From: Planoprotostelium fungivorum
Lineage: Eukaryota; Evosea; Variosea; Cavosteliida; Cavosteliaceae
NCBI GenBank assembly: GCA_003024175.1
Contig: MDYQ01000156.1
Location: 1 to 64,000, forward strand
Length of the DNA stretch: 64,000 bases
Reading direction: 5' to 3'
Shown here one piece after another: positions 35,864-44,543 of this stretch (position 1 is the stretch's first letter; the number at the start of each line of letters is the position of its first letter). The notes under the pieces were generated by a model. The model searched no databases. It was not told where the DNA came from and saw nothing but the letters and a program-made list of their open reading frames with translations. A program made the translations under genes and the position numbers.

Positions 35864-37097
35864 ATGACTGTCTTCAAGATGAGATACGAGGGGGAGATTA
35901 GGAGATTCAAATTGGAGGCACCGGATATCTCTCTCATCAATTTGAAGGCCTTCGCTGCCAATTACTTTCACCTGGACCCCAGAATCATCGGATTCAAACA
36001 CGAACAGTCTTCCATATCAACTCAAGAGCAACTGACTGCTCTCACATCATCGCAGCCCGCATCTTGTGATGCCAGAGCGATCAATTTGGCCGTGGAGGTG
36101 AAAGTTAGGTCTTGAAAGAAACTCATATCTCAGCAGCTCCACCAAAACCGCTCTCAGCCAGCTCCCGTCGTGCAGAATGTGATTCCACCCACGGCCGAAC
36201 ATCATACACAGACTCTTCTGACGAACACGGACAACAATGCCACACAGACCCTTCAGACGAACACGGATAACAACGGTACACAGACCCTCTCCCCTTCTAC
36301 AGACTCCAGCAGCTCACAGACCCACGCCCCTCTCATGAAGGAACATCAGACGCAGACCAAGGTGGATTCACCTCTTCCCGTGAAGAAAGTAGACAAGAGA
36401 GATGAACTGGAAGACGAACAAAACAACAAGATCAGATCTCTGGAGGACAAGATCGATCGCCTCGAGATCGCATTGGAGGAATCCATGGGCGAGATCAGAA
36501 GACTGAAGAAGAAAGTGGAAGAGGGTGTCGACGTCCAGCGGCTCGTGACGGAAGCTCTCAACAGCGAGGCCTTCCATCAAGCCCTGAGAGAACACGTCCA
36601 CGCCACAGTCGCTCTCAGAGAGCCCGTCGCCCCCAGAGAAGACAGTCGAGAGCATTATCCAGCTCCCCCTCAACTAGAAGTACTGAGGGAGAGCCACATG
36701 CAACAAGATGGAGGAGTGAACAAGACATCGAATCAACATGGTGAGAGACGAGAAGAGAGGAGACAACTGAAGGATGTAAACAGTCGCACCAGGAGACTCT
36801 TCGGATGAATACGCTTCCCCCATAGAGGAGATGCAAGTGTGTCACAAGAGCGAAGGAGGGAGCATCATCAACTCCCTTCTCTCCTTCTTGAAGCCGAGTG
36901 AGGTGCAAGAGAAGAAGGAAGACACACCACAGACGAACAAGGAGGACGAAGGAGACATCCAGGAGATGAAGAAGAAGCTGAATGACATGGGATTCACGGA
37001 TGATGCGATCAACGATCAGGTCGTTCGATTCCACTGGGTGTATGGAGAGAGGGAGTTGGACTCTATGGTCGCTGAGCTTTTGCAGAGACAGAATTGA
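35864..37097 (+). CDS. PB1 - coiled coil - UBA protein, possible NBR1/p62-like adaptor
   Basis: Starts MTVFKMRYEGEIRRFKLEA, a PB1 domain (basic Lys/Arg face in strands 1-2; residues 1-80). After an intron ending near 36134 comes a Gln/Thr-rich linker with three near-repeats of TLLTNTDNNATQ. A coiled coil follows (IRSLEDKIDRLEIALEESMG, RRLKKKVEEG). A 47-nt intron (about 36741-36787) then leads to APGDSSDEYASPIEEM. The C-terminus is a UBA domain (MKKKLNDMGFTDDAINDQVV...LDSMVAELLQ). This order matches autophagy receptors that self-assemble through PB1 and bind ubiquitin. No ZZ zinc finger or FW domain is present, and I see no confident LIR motif outside folded regions, so the autophagy role is inference. 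Stop at 37095-37097. Confidence 0.75.
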
Positions 37098-37497
37098 ATA
37101 TAGACGTCGCCACTTTTTGTCATCTCTTGTCCACATTATGAAATGTCATATCCATTCATCATTCAACCATTTTTCAGCCACGAAATTTGTGCGTTGAACT
37201 GTGAGCAGTCAGGAACAGCAGATGAACAAAGATGAAGTAGTGGGGTTGACTTGTAAATTCACCTCGATGTGATGTCCTCCTCTCGAACGTCTTGCTTCTC
37301 CTCGAGGAAGATCGATGGAAAGATGAATCTCTATCGGCGAACGTCCACGGTGGTAATGTGCTTAGTGATGCTGTTCATCCAGTACCATACCAAACTGTCA
37401 CAAAGCGGGCAAATTGATAGAGTTTGTAAAAACTGGGTGACCGACCACAAAAGAAGCATGAGGTCACATAACATTTATATACAGGCAGCGGTCGATC
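37098..37497. other. 400 bp with only fragmentary minus-strand coding signal
   Basis: A minus-strand segment near 37320-37385 reads VWYWMNSITKHITTVDVRR, then TAG, then a further short open stretch (RFIFPSIFLEEKQDVREED). It could be terminal exons of an unresolved gene or chance. No firm model. Confidence 0.3.
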
Positions 37498-37701
37498 CTA
37501 TTTGACATCCACTTGCTTAGGGTTTTTGTGTGGTTCCGAGATGGTGCCACTACCAACACAGGCTTGACATTCCTCGTAGGGCATCGAGTTATACCCTGTC
37601 TCACGGCACTGTATACATTTCTTCCCGTAGCAGCTGGTGCACGGTGTGCATTTGCTCTGGATGAGTCCGCTTCCTCTGCATGTACCACAAGTCTTATTCA
37701 T
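37498..37701 (-). CDS. Small Cys-rich DnaJ-type zinc-finger-like protein, copy A
   Basis: 67 residues from the ATG at 37701: MNKTCGTCRGSGLIQSKC, then CTSCYGKKCIQCRETGY, then CQACVGSG. The CxxCxGxG spacing is that of the DnaJ central zinc-binding domain, with about two zinc centres. It has a close paralogue at 43971-44186. An open stretch upstream (37702-37963, e.g. FKFTAGRNFEVGERGISKF) ends in phase with a possible splice (GACAG/GATAGC). The domain could therefore be the C-terminus of a longer protein. I give only the secure core. Function unknown; small DnaJ-zinc-finger proteins often assist folding or thiol chemistry. Confidence 0.65.
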   Translation of the reverse strand: MNKTCGTCRGSGLIQSKCTPCTSCYGKKCIQCRETGYNSMPYEECQACVGSGTISEPHKNPKQVDVK

Positions 37702-38001
37702 CGTGCTATCCTGTCTTCTGTCTGTTGTTGTGTTGTCGATTGAAGATTGTCTGTGATGCGGTGGACAATTGTTACTTTGAGTCCGTTCTCTTCTTTGTGG
37801 CTGCGGGGAATGGCTTCTGATCCGGGGAACTCCAAAGTGCTTTCATTGCAGTGAAACTGGAACTTTGAGATTCCCCTTTCACCCACCTCGAAATTTCGGC
37901 CGGCTGTAAACTTGAAGACATCCGTTCCCGGGATATGACGAGATTCCGAGGAATATATGCCATGATATCGTGGTCGTGTGAGTGTGTGGAATGCTCTGGA
38001 T

Positions 38002-38855
38002 CTACTGGATCACATGTGTACAGCTCTCAGTGGTTCGATCGAGGCTGCTCCAGTTCATTCCTTCGTCTAGAATGATTTCAGTGATTTGAATGTGATGATT
38101 GATTTGATTTTCGGGCGATGTAGAATCACCCGATGTTTCCACATCGAGATCTCGCGGTATGATGGCGTGTCGATCACGTTCCATCTGCGGTTCTTACCGT
38201 AGATTTCTCCTTCGAAGAGCAAAACGCTTGCGATGAGGATTCTCGTGTCCATGCAGTGGAGCTGAGCCGAGGTGATGAAGCAACAGCTCACTCGTTTGTT
38301 GACGCGCAAGCCACAGTTAGGGTGAAACTCTGGCTGCGAAATGAGAAATAATCTAGTTGTAGAGATGGGAGATATTTTCTCACAGAATCACATCCGCGAT
38401 AGCCATCGATGATTGAATGGCTTACATCTCTCAGACATTGATTCACTCCGATCCAACTGATCTAGATGATCGGAAAGGTCTGGTTTTCTTCGGTTAGCCT
38501 TCACAATACAACACGTGTTTACTTTCATCAGCATACATGATGTTCGGTCGACAGAATGAAGCAAATTCGCAAGTGAATGGAAACATATGAAGAGGGGTAG
38601 AGAAGATTTTCGTGGGTCTTACAATCAAAAGAGCGATCGTCACAGGTACGTACATCATTAGACCATACGTGCTGTACGAGACTCTTGAAGTCCTCCTGAT
38701 ACAGCATCACATGTTCCAGGTAGACTTATCAATTTGTCGAAAAGGATGAGATAACATCGATTTCGTATGCATGCTCGAGGTGAGATCATGTGGAATGAAA
38801 GTCTGCGGTACTCTTGATCACTCTCATCACATCCCCTCTCAGTGTCCACAATCAT
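38002..38855 (-). CDS. Unidentified multi-exon gene
   Basis: Exons joined by frame: start MIVDTERGCDESDQEYRRLS at 38855; YLEHVMLYQEDFKSLVQHVW ending in a GTACGT donor (near 38650); ISWIGVNQCLRDVSHSIIDG ending at GTGAGA; PEFHPNCGLRVNKRVSCCF through ILIASVLLFEGEIYG ending at GTAAGA; and DEGMNWSSLDRTTESCTHV to a TAG at 38002. Phases agree at three of the joins. The first join is unresolved. The product would be a soluble, Cys-containing protein of about 200 residues. I recognise no family. Confidence 0.45.
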
Positions 38856-38952
38856 CAGGATCAATGGACGTGGGAGAAGGAGGTACGGTGTAGAAGAGAC
38901 ACGAGTTAATGCATCGATGAAATAAAGAAGACGAAAGCAGCTATTATTTCAT

Positions 38953-39507
38953 TTAGCACCACTGGAGAGTGTAGTGACCACCACCACGAACGCAGTGATT
39001 CTTCGAGTTGTCCGCTGGGAATTGGTAAGCATCGCGGCAGGGGTGACCAGTGCATTTCACGGTGGGGCCACCGTTCTGACCAAAGATGGTCACTGGAGCT
39101 CCGTGGAAGCGAACGGCAATCTCAGAGAGGTCGTAACAGTCTTGGTTTCCCCAGCCGTTGAAGTTGACTGAAGAAGGTGAGTCTCTGATGTCAAGGAAGT
39201 TGAACTCACATTCGGCTTGAACACTTCCGCATTGGTTGTATGGTGGGTTACCGCTGGCTGCTACATCTGCGTCTGTTGTTAGCACCCATCGGATCTCTCA
39301 GCATGGATCCGATCTGTATCGGAGATCCAGTGATATGATGTCTAAAGGATACTCACTTCTTCTGGTATGGGCGGGCATATCGAAGACGTGACCCAGATAA
39401 CGTCCACAGACGCTAACGGTGTAGCCGCAGTTGTTGACCAGAGTGAGGGAAGAGGCGGAAGAGAGCGCCACGATGGCCAAGAATACGAGGGCAGTTCGGC
39501 AGCGCAT
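38953..39507 (-). CDS. Thaumatin-like secreted protein
   Basis: A signal peptide (MRCRTALVFLAIVALSSA) precedes SLTLVNNCGYTVSVCGRYLG, the typical thaumatin start. One intron of about 86 nt falls after HTRR. The second exon has NPPYNQCGSVQAECEFNFLD, VNFNGWGNQDCYDLSEIAV, a QNGGPTVKCTGHPCRDAY stretch, and ends HYTLQWC. The DCYD and CxxxxCRDAYQFP pattern fits small thaumatin-like proteins with about ten cysteines. At about 155 residues it is shorter than plant PR-5 proteins and near the small type. Likely secreted, perhaps against fungi or bacteria. Similar genes occur in fungi, plants and some amoebae. Confidence 0.88.
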
Positions 39508-40356
39508 GCTTCTGTTGTTGGTGGCCTGCGTTATGCCAACGATCGACAATAAAATTTGGTTGACACTCGTCAAAGACTTTTCCATCGACGCGGAGTTGAC
39601 GCATGTCTGTTGACCATAGATTACGTAACGATGAGCTGAAGAAGAGACGATCACTGTGGTGAAGCTCCACGAACATTACAGCCAAACTGAACTCAAGAGG
39701 TGAATCAAATCTACAGGACGACCAGAATGATGCGCTTGTCAAGCCTTCAGTTAAACTTGATAAGGACAAGCCATCTCACGAGAGTTATGTCCAGTACCGA
39801 AGCACAACGCCCCGCCAGCTCATGAGAGTCGTGTCCGCTGCCGAATCACAACGCCCCCAGCCCGAGTGTAGAGAACACGAGTGATTCCCATAAGAATCGC
39901 CGCTCAAATTCGAATTCTCAGCGAAAGTCATCGTCATCTTGATCGACCCTCTTGTTGACATCCAGAACGATCAAGTGAAGTCAAAAGCCTCATCGATGAT
40001 CAAGGATTCTGCAAAGAACTCACAATTGATCACAAAAGAATCGACAACCATTTCTGAACAAATTTATCTACAATGTAACCACCAAAAGCCCTTTTTGGTG
40101 TGAGCAGCCGTGTGAAACTCTTCGATACATTCTATCATGTTCCCTCCTCTGTTTCCCTTCCTCCTTCTCGTCTCTCCTCCTCGTATTCTCTCGTATCGTC
40201 TATCGTGCTCTCTTCTCCTTATTCCTCTCTTCTTCCTCTTATCTTCTCTTATCTTATCTTCTCCTCCTCTCTTCACTCTCCTCCTCTCTTCACTCTCCTC
40301 CTCTCTTCACTCTCCTCCTCTCTTCACTCTCCTCCTCTCTTCACTCTCCTCCTCTC
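39508..40356. other. Gene-free 849 bp upstream of the thaumatin-like gene
   Basis: No supported gene. It holds a two-copy element near 39789 and 39829 (CCGAAGCACAACGCCCC and CCGAATCACAACGCCCC), and from about 40130 a pyrimidine-rich tract on the plus strand merging into the 17-bp satellite. Confidence 0.5.
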
Positions 40357-40363
40357 TTAACTC
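40260..40363 (+). repeat. 17-bp tandem repeat, six copies
   Basis: Unit CTCCTCCTCTCTTCACT, five near-identical copies plus a sixth with one change (CTTAACT). The last copy supplies the stop codon and 3' end of the minus-strand Myb gene, so on its mRNA the repeat is purine-rich 3' UTR. Confidence 0.9.
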
Positions 40364-41676
40364 TCGTTGGGCTTGGGCAGTGGCATGAGGGGTGAACCGT
40401 TGCACTGCTTGAAGAACGAAGGCAGAAGGGGCGCCAAGTTGGGGTTGCTCTCCAAGCTAGCAAATGGGTTGCCATTGGAGAATCTGTGGGAAGGGGGTAC
40501 CACCACCGCGGCCGCTGGGAAGCTGACCGAATCGTTCTTCGCGTTGCCGTTGTTGACAGAGTGACCGTTCGAGATGGGGTGAGGCTTGAAGTCGTTGTAG
40601 GTCATGCTGTTCCTGGGGCGAACGTTCTGTGGCTGCTGCGCGCACTGCAGAGGGAGAGACTGCGACAGTTGGTGCTGGGCGAGCTGTGCTTGATGGTTGT
40701 TCGACATCTGTTGCTGCTGGTGGTTCAGCTGCTGAGCCATCTGCTGAGAGATCTGCTGGGACATAGACTGGTGCATCTGCTGGGGCATCGACTGGTGCAT
40801 CTGCTGTGACATGGCTTGCGACAGCTGTTGAGACATCTGCTGAGACATCTGCTGAGGCATCTGCTGTTGTGGCATCTGCTGTCTGAATGGCTGCTGGTGA
40901 TGCATGAAAGCTCCGTTGTTCTGCATGTTGCGATGATCCATAAAGTTCGGTTGAGAGGCGGTGTGTCGTGGTTGATTTCCGTTCGTGATGTGGTTCTGTT
41001 GTTGCTGTTGGTGGTTCTGAAGAAGAGCGGGGGCCGATGTGTGTCCATACGGTGAGGCGAATGGATTCGAGGCACTGTATCTCTGTTGTCTATGGTCGCC
41101 CATGAGGGGCACTTCGTCTGGGGAGCCGGAGATAGAGCCCGGGGCACTGTTCTTCATGAGGAGACCCGGTGCACTCTGGGTGCCCTCCGACATAATCTCT
41201 TGATCGGTGAGAGAGAGATCATGTATACTCTTCTTCGACTTGTTCGTCTGCTTCTGTCTAAGAAAGTACTTCTGAGCGTGCGATTGGATCTGGGTGGACG
41301 TCTTCGTGCCGACGACCGATGTGATTTCCTTCCAGTTACCTCTTCCGTACATCTTCAGACCCTGAAGGAACTTGGCATGCTCTTCCTTCGTCCAGCCCCT
41401 CTTCGGAGCGCCTGATGGTGTGTCAGAAAATGTTTTCTTGTGCGTGACCTGGGTCTCACTTTTCTTTTCCTTCTGGCTGTGAAAGGGGCACTTGCCCGTC
41501 CTCTGGCAAGGCTTACCGTTCTGGTTGACGACTCCACAGTAAACTTCCTTCTTCGCTGCGTCGTTCGGTTGAGGATCTAGAAAGTGTTTCCACAACATCG
41601 CCTTCAAGAAGGTAATGTTCTCTTGATTCCCCCCGTTCTCTGCGGGAGTCTCTTGTTGTTCCACGGTACTATCCAT
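40357..41676 (-). CDS. SHAQKYF-type Myb transcription factor with SCA7-like zinc motif and Gln-rich tail
   Basis: A single exon, 439 residues, from MDSTVEQQETPAENGG. Near residues 45-70 a short Cys/His motif reads YCGVVNQNGKPCQRTGKCPF then H, like the ataxin-7/SGF73 zinc motif. The Myb/SANT domain (residues 93-145) is RGWTKEEHAKFLQGLKMYG, GNWKEITSVVGTKT, and the diagnostic SHAQKYF in QIQSHAQKYFLRQ. The second half is Gln/Met/His-rich with repeats such as QQMHQSMPQQM, probably an activation region. SHAQKYF Mybs regulate genes in plants and Dictyostelium (MybB class). Several inverted repeats lie just upstream. The absence of introns is unusual here for a gene this size. Confidence 0.92.
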   Translation of the reverse strand: MDSTVEQQETPAENGGNQENITFLKAMLWKHFLDPQPNDAAKKEVYCGVVNQNGKPCQRTGKCPFHSQKEKKSETQVTHKKTFSDTPSGAPKRGWTKEEHAKFLQGLKMYGRGNWKEITSVVGTKTSTQIQSHAQKYFLRQKQTNKSKKSIHDLSLTDQEIMSEGTQSAPGLLMKNSAPGSISGSPDEVPLMGDHRQQRYSASNPFASPYGHTSAPALLQNHQQQQQNHITNGNQPRHTASQPNFMDHRNMQNNGAFMHHQQPFRQQMPQQQMPQQMSQQMSQQLSQAMSQQMHQSMPQQMHQSMSQQISQQMAQQLNHQQQQMSNNHQAQLAQHQLSQSLPLQCAQQPQNVRPRNSMTYNDFKPHPISNGHSVNNGNAKNDSVSFPAAAVVVPPSHRFSNGNPFASLESNPNLAPLLPSFFKQCNGSPLMPLPKPNES

Positions 41677-41730
41677 GGTTGTCTATTCGTGGTCGTTGGT
41701 GATGTTCACTCCGTCTGGTTCTTCTCCTGT

Positions 41731-41751
41731 CGGAGTTGTATATCAACTCCG
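41731..41751. promoter_or_regulatory. Inverted repeat CGGAGTTG-N5-CAACTCCG
   Basis: Perfect 8-bp arms around TATAT, 55-75 bp upstream of the Myb start codon. More CGGAGTT or AACTCCG half-sites lie nearby (about 41766 and 41820). Likely a dimeric factor site; it could be autoregulatory. Confidence 0.45.
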
Positions 41752-41773
41752 TGACTGACGGATCTAACTCCGC

Positions 41774-41849
41774 TATCAAAAACGGCCTTCCGTTCTCCTT
41801 CTTTGCCATTGCGAAACCCCGGAGTTACCACGGACTTTCGTTTTTGATA
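41774..41849. promoter_or_regulatory. Inverted repeat TATCAAAAACG ... CGTTTTTGATA
   Basis: Perfect 11-bp arms at 41774-41784 and 41839-41849, 54 bp apart, upstream of the Myb gene. Could be paired binding sites. Confidence 0.4.
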
Positions 41850-42621
41850 CTCCTGATAGTGAAATCTACGGTGTTTGAGGCTAAGGCCTGCCATACGTGA
41901 AATCTCAACGTGCTCTATTCTTTTGGAAGAGCGTTTGGAATGCTTCTCGGCGTGGAAATATGAATATAACTCTCTGTAGGTCAGTGGGGGACGTTCGGAT
42001 GGAAGAAGGAAGAAGGGGGAGACGCTTCAGTGAGGAAGATGGAAGCCAACGTGTCCTTGTTGCCATATCGACCGTCGAGTTTTATCAATTCATTCCACGA
42101 CCCTGTTCATTTGATAACACTCGATCCTTCCATCAAATCTCCAGGGCAGCCTTTTTGATGTTCACCACCGGCGAGTCCAGGCCCACAGCCCTTCGCCTGA
42201 CGTCTCTCTAAGCTACGCGATAAAACATGAATGGATTCACACGGCTGAAGAGATAGAAATCAATCGCTCAGCGTCCAGATAGCATCCATCGTACTGGGCC
42301 TCCGTATTCAATCATTCCCACATTTCATCGCCTCTTCCCTTCTTTATGGTGAGGGGCTCCACTTGCGTTCCTGAATGTTGATCCCGACTCGGAACGCTGT
42401 CGATTGGGTACAGAATCCAGAGCTCAACACTCATAAAGGTGAGTCGTTCGTGGATGCACGTGACGAATGTCAACACGCTCAACAACCTCGGCTGAGCCTC
42501 GAACGAAAGACGTACAGACGTGAGTACGATGATGAGAAGAGCTCTTGGCTCAAATGGAAAGATTAAACTCAAATAAAAATCATTTTGAGTTCTCCACAGA
42601 AAACACAGACAGAGACGAATC

Positions 42622-43250
42622 ATGAACAATCCACCAGCAGAAGTAGAAGACGTTATCCGAAAGCTCACGCTCGGTTCAAAGGAAGACCTCCTCAATGTAG
42701 TGAATACGTATTTCACACAAGATGCATCTTTCGATCATCCTCTTGCTTGGGTACAATCTTCACCCAAACACTCCAGAGAGTCCGTGCTCAACATCTACCG
42801 TGCTTACCACGTCCTCTCCGAGATATCCAAGATTGAGATCAACAGCATCGGTGAGGAAACATCCTGCATCGTCTGGAGCTGACGACGATAGATTGGAACC
42901 CTGAGAATTTGCATCTAGTCGTTGACTTATTTGAGACATTGTCTTTCCCTTTGCAATGGCCGCGTGGCCCGATGAAACTGAGGTGGGCTCTACAACCTCT
43001 ATTTCTCAAACACTGATGTGATTCGTAACAATGTGAATCACTGACGACCTAATGCAGGCTCGTGGTGGTCTTAAAGTTTAGAAAAGTGGACGACAAGTAT
43101 TACATCAAGAGTCAAGAAGATCTCTTTCCCATCCAAGATCTCCTCCATCTGGTTCCATTTGGAAAGTTCATCATCTCGACTGTCAAAACGGTTGCCTCCT
43201 TCAACGGTCAGATCATCGGAGCTGTCGCTCATAGATTAGGTTATTGGTAA
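42622..43250 (+). CDS. SigF-like NTF2-fold protein
   Basis: Starts MNNPPAEVEDVIRKLTLGS and contains LNVVNTYFTQDASFDHPL and ESVLNIYRAYHVLSEISKIE, the pattern of the fungal SigF-like/NTF2-like family. One intron falls after EINSI and a second ends with TAATGCAG just before 43057. They bring in WNPENLHLVVDLFETLSFPL and then LVVVLKFRKVDDKYYIKSQE and DLFPIQDLLHLVPFGK. It ends with a C-terminal hydrophobic stretch (VKTVASFNGQIIGAVAHRLG) as in this family, suggesting a membrane link. Function is unknown for the family. Confidence 0.8.
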
Positions 43251-43326
43251 TTCCAAGCTATCTTTCGTCTTTCTCTTTGTCTCATTCGCATCACCAGCTC
43301 ATCTTCAGATATGACTTGATGTAGGA

Positions 43327-43816
43327 TCATTTATCCATCGTTCTTTTCACTAGAGGGATAGCAAGACCAAGGAGAGTCCTACACGATGGAGTCCGGCGTG
43401 TGGATAACAATGATGGTGCGCACTCATCGTTCACGATGCATGCATGGATCAATCACAGATTCGATCGCTTTTGATGCCCTGCGCTGGTGGCATTGAATTG
43501 AATAACTCACCTGTACGTCAATACTCGATGGTTTGTCGTGCTCATACATGTCTGACTGTTCCGGACTGAGCTGACCGTCACCCCATCTCCATGTGACATC
43601 GGTCGAGTCGACACGAAGCGATGATCATCGCGATCCAAGTTCCATCACTGCCCTCTCTGTCCCCCGACCAAACGACCACAGAGAATTCTCAAGGAAGGAG
43701 GGCGGATCGTAACTTGTAAGGTGGTTTGGAAATGTCTTCACATTAAATTCTGGGATGTCCACGTTCGCGATGTGCTTTTCTGTTCGCGACCGACGGAGCA
43801 CAGAGAGTTGGGCCAT
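43327..43816 (-). CDS. Small orphan protein
   Basis: Starts MAQLSVLRRSRTEKHIANVD at 43816 and continues IPEFNVKTFPNHLTSYDPPS and FLENSLWSFGRGTERA. A 74-nt GT-AG intron gives LSPEQSDMYEHDKPSSIDVQ, which ends in a CAG/GTGAGT donor. The last exon reads CAPSLLSTRR and ends at TGA 43329-43327. Phases agree at both joins. About 107 residues, soluble, no known domain. The overlapping plus-strand frame has no acceptable start. Confidence 0.5.
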
Positions 43817-43970
43817 AGACTTCACCTTGTAAAAAGAAAGTCGACAGTTACAAACTGGAAAACATCTTGCGATTCGAAATCTCGATGGAAGGTGGTCGCC
43901 ACGTTTCCGGGGAAGGAAGGTCATTCCAAGCAACTCAGCCGAGCAACAACAGCCTCCTTACCTTCACACA

Positions 43971-44186
43971 ATGGACTCCTCATCTTCCACCTCCATGAAC
44001 ACCAACAGAATCCAGCGATCACAGTCTTGCACCCCCTGCGAGGGCTCCGGACTCGTACAGACCAGCTGCCAGCTGTGCACCAGCTGCATGGGGAAGAAGT
44101 GCATCCAATGCAGAGAGACCGGCTACATCTCGATGCCCTTCCACGAGTGTGACACCTGTGGTGGATCTGGTGTCGGCTGCAACTGA
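43971..44186 (+). CDS. Small Cys-rich DnaJ-type zinc-finger-like protein, copy B
   Basis: 71 residues: a Ser/Thr/Asn-rich head (MDSSSSTSMNTNRIQRSQS), then CTPCEGSGLVQTSCQLCTSC, GKKCIQCRETGYISMPFHEC and DTCGGSGVG. It shares the block GKKCIQCRETGY and all Cys spacings with copy A at 37498-37701 on the other strand. Eight or more cysteines in CxxC pairs could bind two zinc ions. No J domain is linked. Its own ATG precedes the head, so this copy looks like a complete small protein. Confidence 0.7.
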   Translation: MDSSSSTSMNTNRIQRSQSCTPCEGSGLVQTSCQLCTSCMGKKCIQCRETGYISMPFHECDTCGGSGVGCN

Positions 44187-44541
44187 GCGGTGTAGGGATA
44201 TGATCATCATCACTCCCAGAAACACTTGTAGAATATAAAGAATGGTATCGAACCCGTCTGTCTTCTGTGCGAGAGAGTCGAACTCCAAGCATGTTGTGCA
44301 TTGGTGAACCATCGGGTCGCAAAGTTGTAAGATTGAAATTTCAGTTTACGCTGCAAGAAAGATGTGAGACTGCGATGTACACGTGCATTGATAAGAAGAG
44401 GTGAAGTGCTTATTGAAATGTGGTAGGAAAGACGATCCACAGAGAGACGACAGGTTTCTCAAGTGAAGTTTTACTTGACATGATAAAGTGATGAAGACGT
44501 AGAGAAGAAGAAGCATTGGTATGATCCTCTACAACGATTTA
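44187..44541. other. 355 bp between convergent 3' ends
   Basis: 3' region of the Cys-rich copy B gene and of CNOT2. No coding frame is supported. The minus strand has ATCGTTGTAGAGG directly after the CNOT2 AATAAA. Confidence 0.45.
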
Positions 44542-44543
44542 TT
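44538..44543 (-). terminator. Poly(A) signal AATAAA overlapping the CNOT2 stop
   Basis: GAG-TAA-TAA-A: tandem stops overlap the hexamer, followed by ATCGTTGTAGAGG. Confidence 0.6.

Larger units (their letters stand above)
41677..42621. other. Gene-poor 945 bp between Myb factor and NTF2-like gene
   Basis: Open frames on both strands (41706-41894, 41897-42211, 42312-42716) lack recognisable content, and I leave them out. The Myb-proximal 200 bp carries repeated AACTCCG/CGGAGTT elements and two hairpins. Confidence 0.45.

Noticed and set aside
35537-36001. Minus-strand frame of 154 residues overlapping the VPS13 start
   Set aside because: It runs antisense to the PB1 exon and out of frame with the chorein N-terminus.
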